Shown here: one piece after another, positions 4,524 to 5,443 of the stretch
Layout: each line of letters begins with the position of its first letter
How positions within the stretch are numbered: the first letter of the stretch is position 1
Origin: Achromobacter sp.
Lineage (GTDB): Bacteria; Pseudomonadota; Gammaproteobacteria; Burkholderiales; Burkholderiaceae_B
Direction of reading: 5' to 3'
NCBI GenBank assembly: GCA_003454835.1
Contig: DMTA01000025.1
Coordinates: forward strand, 1-5,443
Length of the DNA: 5,443 bases
Translations under genes and position numbers: made by a program
The notes under the pieces: generated by a model
The model's input: only the letters and a program-made list of their open reading frames with translations
Databases searched by the model: none
What the model was told of the DNA's origin: nothing

Positions 4524-5443
4524 ATGCAGAACCGTACCGAGATGCGCCGCCTCCATCACGTCCTGACCGCCACCATTCTGGCCACCGCCCTTGTAGGCGC
4601 GCTGACTGCCTGCGGAGGCGGCGGCGGCAGCGGGAAGAAAACCGCAGGTCTTCCTGGAACCGATATCCCGAACAACCCTGGCGGCGGGGGCCTTGATCCC
4701 GGCGTCAACCCCGGCGGCGGGACGAATCCCGGCGGCGGCACCAATCCCGGTGGCGGCACCAATCCCGGCGGCGGCGGCACCGACCCCGGCACCAACCCGC
4801 CGCGCGTCACCGGCCTGCTGGAAACGACGTTGGGCAATACCGGCAGCGCGGTCGACAACGCCCTGCCCCTGAATCTGGACTCGACCCTTGGCGGCGTGGG
4901 CAAGGCCCTGGATCCCACCATCAAACCGGTCGCGGACACCGTGGTCGGACTCACGCAGCAGGTAGGCGCCACGACCGGCCTGGGCCAGCCCGTCGATGGC
5001 ATCGTCAGGCAGGTAGGTGGCGCGGTCAGCGACCTGGGCACGGACTTCAAGGGCTCGGGCCTGCCTGGCGGTCTGGCGGCTGGCGTCGGCGGCCTGGTCG
5101 ATGGACTGGGCAAGACGGTGGCCAGCACCGGCGGCTTGCTGCATGCGGAGGCGAACAATCCCAATCCCCTGACGACGGTGCTCGGCAATGCCACCGGCGC
5201 GGTGGGCGCGCTGACGGGCCCGCTGGCTGGCGAGGGCGGTCTGCTCCAACCGATTACTCAGGTCGTGGGTGGCGTGACGGGCGGTGCGCTCAACGGCCCG
5301 ACAACGCCGCTGCTCGAGCCCGCGCTGGGCAATGTCGGCAAGACGGTCGACAACGTGCTGCCGCTGGGTCTGCAGACGACGCTTGCTGGCGTGGGCGGCG
5401 CCCTGGATCCGACCGCCAGCCCATTGGCCGGCAACGTGGTTGG
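4524..5443 (+). CDS. Glycine-rich 'collagen-like' surface lipoprotein with NPGGGT repeats (partial, runs off right edge)
   Basis: 306 complete codons are visible and the frame is still open at the window edge. The N-terminus is a lipoprotein signal: basic start (RRLHH), hydrophobic core, and lipobox LTAC with the lipid-bearing Cys at residue 30. Gly at +2 predicts transfer to the outer membrane. A flexible glycine/proline segment follows (about 31-93), including NPGGGT units at 62-67, 68-73 and 74-79 and a longer variant at 80-86. From residue 94 the protein is built of Gly, Val, Leu, Thr and Ala with many LGN, GGV, VDN and DPT motifs, giving long imperfect repeats: residues 98-142 and 263-307 align without gaps at about 64% identity. 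Proteins of this make-up are often labelled collagen-like, but I see no sustained Gly-X-Y triplets, so a collagen helix is not supported. There is no TPS domain, hence it is unlikely to be the substrate of the upstream TpsB. A role in surface attachment or biofilm is only inference. The start is secure thanks to AAAGGAG 6 nt upstream. Confidence 0.87.
   Translation, partial: MQNRTEMRRLHHVLTATILATALVGALTACGGGGGSGKKTAGLPGTDIPNNPGGGGLDPGVNPGGGTNPGGGTNPGGGTNPGGGGTDPGTNPPRVTGLLETTLGNTGSAVDNALPLNLDSTLGGVGKALDPTIKPVADTVVGLTQQVGATTGLGQPVDGIVRQVGGAVSDLGTDFKGSGLPGGLAAGVGGLVDGLGKTVASTGGLLHAEANNPNPLTTVLGNATGAVGALTGPLAGEGGLLQPITQVVGGVTGGALNGPTTPLLEPALGNVGKTVDNVLPLGLQTTLAGVGGALDPTASPLAGNVV
4707..4781 (+). 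repeat. Tandem 18-bp repeats encoding NPGGGT
   Basis: Three tandem 18-bp units (4707-4724, 4725-4742, 4743-4760) and a 21-bp variant (4761-4781) encode NPGGGT, NPGGGT, NPGGGT and NPGGGGT. The units differ only at a few bases, for example GGC/GGT and GGC/GGG, so recent slippage or unequal crossover is likely. Because each unit is a multiple of three, copy-number changes would alter tether length without breaking the frame. Confidence 0.85.
4815..4949 (+). repeat. First copy of a 45-residue internal repeat in the lipoprotein
   Basis: Codes for residues 98-142, from LLETTLGN to DTVVG. It aligns without gaps to residues 263-307 with 29 of 45 positions identical; shared elements include LGN, VDN, LPL, GVG and ALDPT. 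Confidence 0.8.
5310..5443 (+). repeat. Second copy of the 45-residue internal repeat (at the window edge)
   Basis: Codes for residues 263-307, from LLEPALGN to GNVVG, the last codon being cut by the window end. It begins 495 bp (165 codons) after the first copy, suggesting that a ~165-residue module is repeated and continues past the edge. Confidence 0.8.

Noticed and set aside
4467..5249. Long open frames on the minus strand opposite the lipoprotein gene (also 4556-5194)
   Set aside because: They mirror the Gly/Pro/Thr codon bias of the plus-strand gene. Their proteins are low-complexity Pro/Arg or Gln/Gly strings without a ribosome binding site or recognisable domain.
4524..5443. Lipoprotein as the TpsA substrate of the upstream TpsB
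   Set aside because: It has a lipobox signal and no TPS domain, and a strong terminator separates the two genes.

Overview
The window looks like chromosomal DNA from a high-GC beta-proteobacterium. The Bordetella/Achromobacter group (Alcaligenaceae) is my best guess, from GC-rich coding sequence, Flp/Tad pilus genes, a ShlB/FhaC-type transporter and a glycine-rich 'collagen-like' lipoprotein. This is an impression from content, not a database match.

Left part, minus strand (1-1946): a gene cluster read right to left. It starts with a stand-alone seven-helix MHYT-domain membrane sensor (1946 to 1116). A Flp-type pilin (1081 to 869) follows 34 bp later, then a CpaA/TadV prepilin peptidase starting at TTG (726 to 205). 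Last is a TadE-like pseudopilin that runs off the left edge. The peptidase would process both the pilin and the TadE-like protein, each of which carries a G/xxxxE cleavage motif. The cpaA/tadE junction is odd: the two frames overlap by at least 70 bp and the tadE frame has no canonical start codon in the stretch I read.

Centre (1947-2426): a divergent intergenic region, clearly more AT-rich than its flanks. It holds a plausible sigma-70-type promoter for the rightward gene, overlapped by a perfect 7-bp inverted repeat that could be an operator.

Right part, plus strand: a complete TpsB outer-membrane transporter of two-partner secretion (2427-4154), with no TpsA partner in view, followed by a strong stem-loop terminator (4190-4223). 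The next gap (4155-4523) holds an array of GTAAC/GTTAC half-sites with 12-bp phasing. About 150-200 bp further on is a sequence with sigma-54 -24/-12 architecture, then a short leader hairpin, a strong ribosome binding site and the start of a secreted lipoprotein gene (4524 to beyond 5443). That protein has a lipobox, a glycine/proline-rich NPGGGT-repeat tether and long imperfect repeats. It is cut by the right edge.

All the recognisable genes concern the cell surface: pilus, outer-membrane secretion and a surface lipoprotein. The most worthwhile leads are the possible sigma-54/enhancer control region before the lipoprotein, the cpaA/tadE junction, and the stand-alone MHYT sensor placed directly upstream of the pilin.
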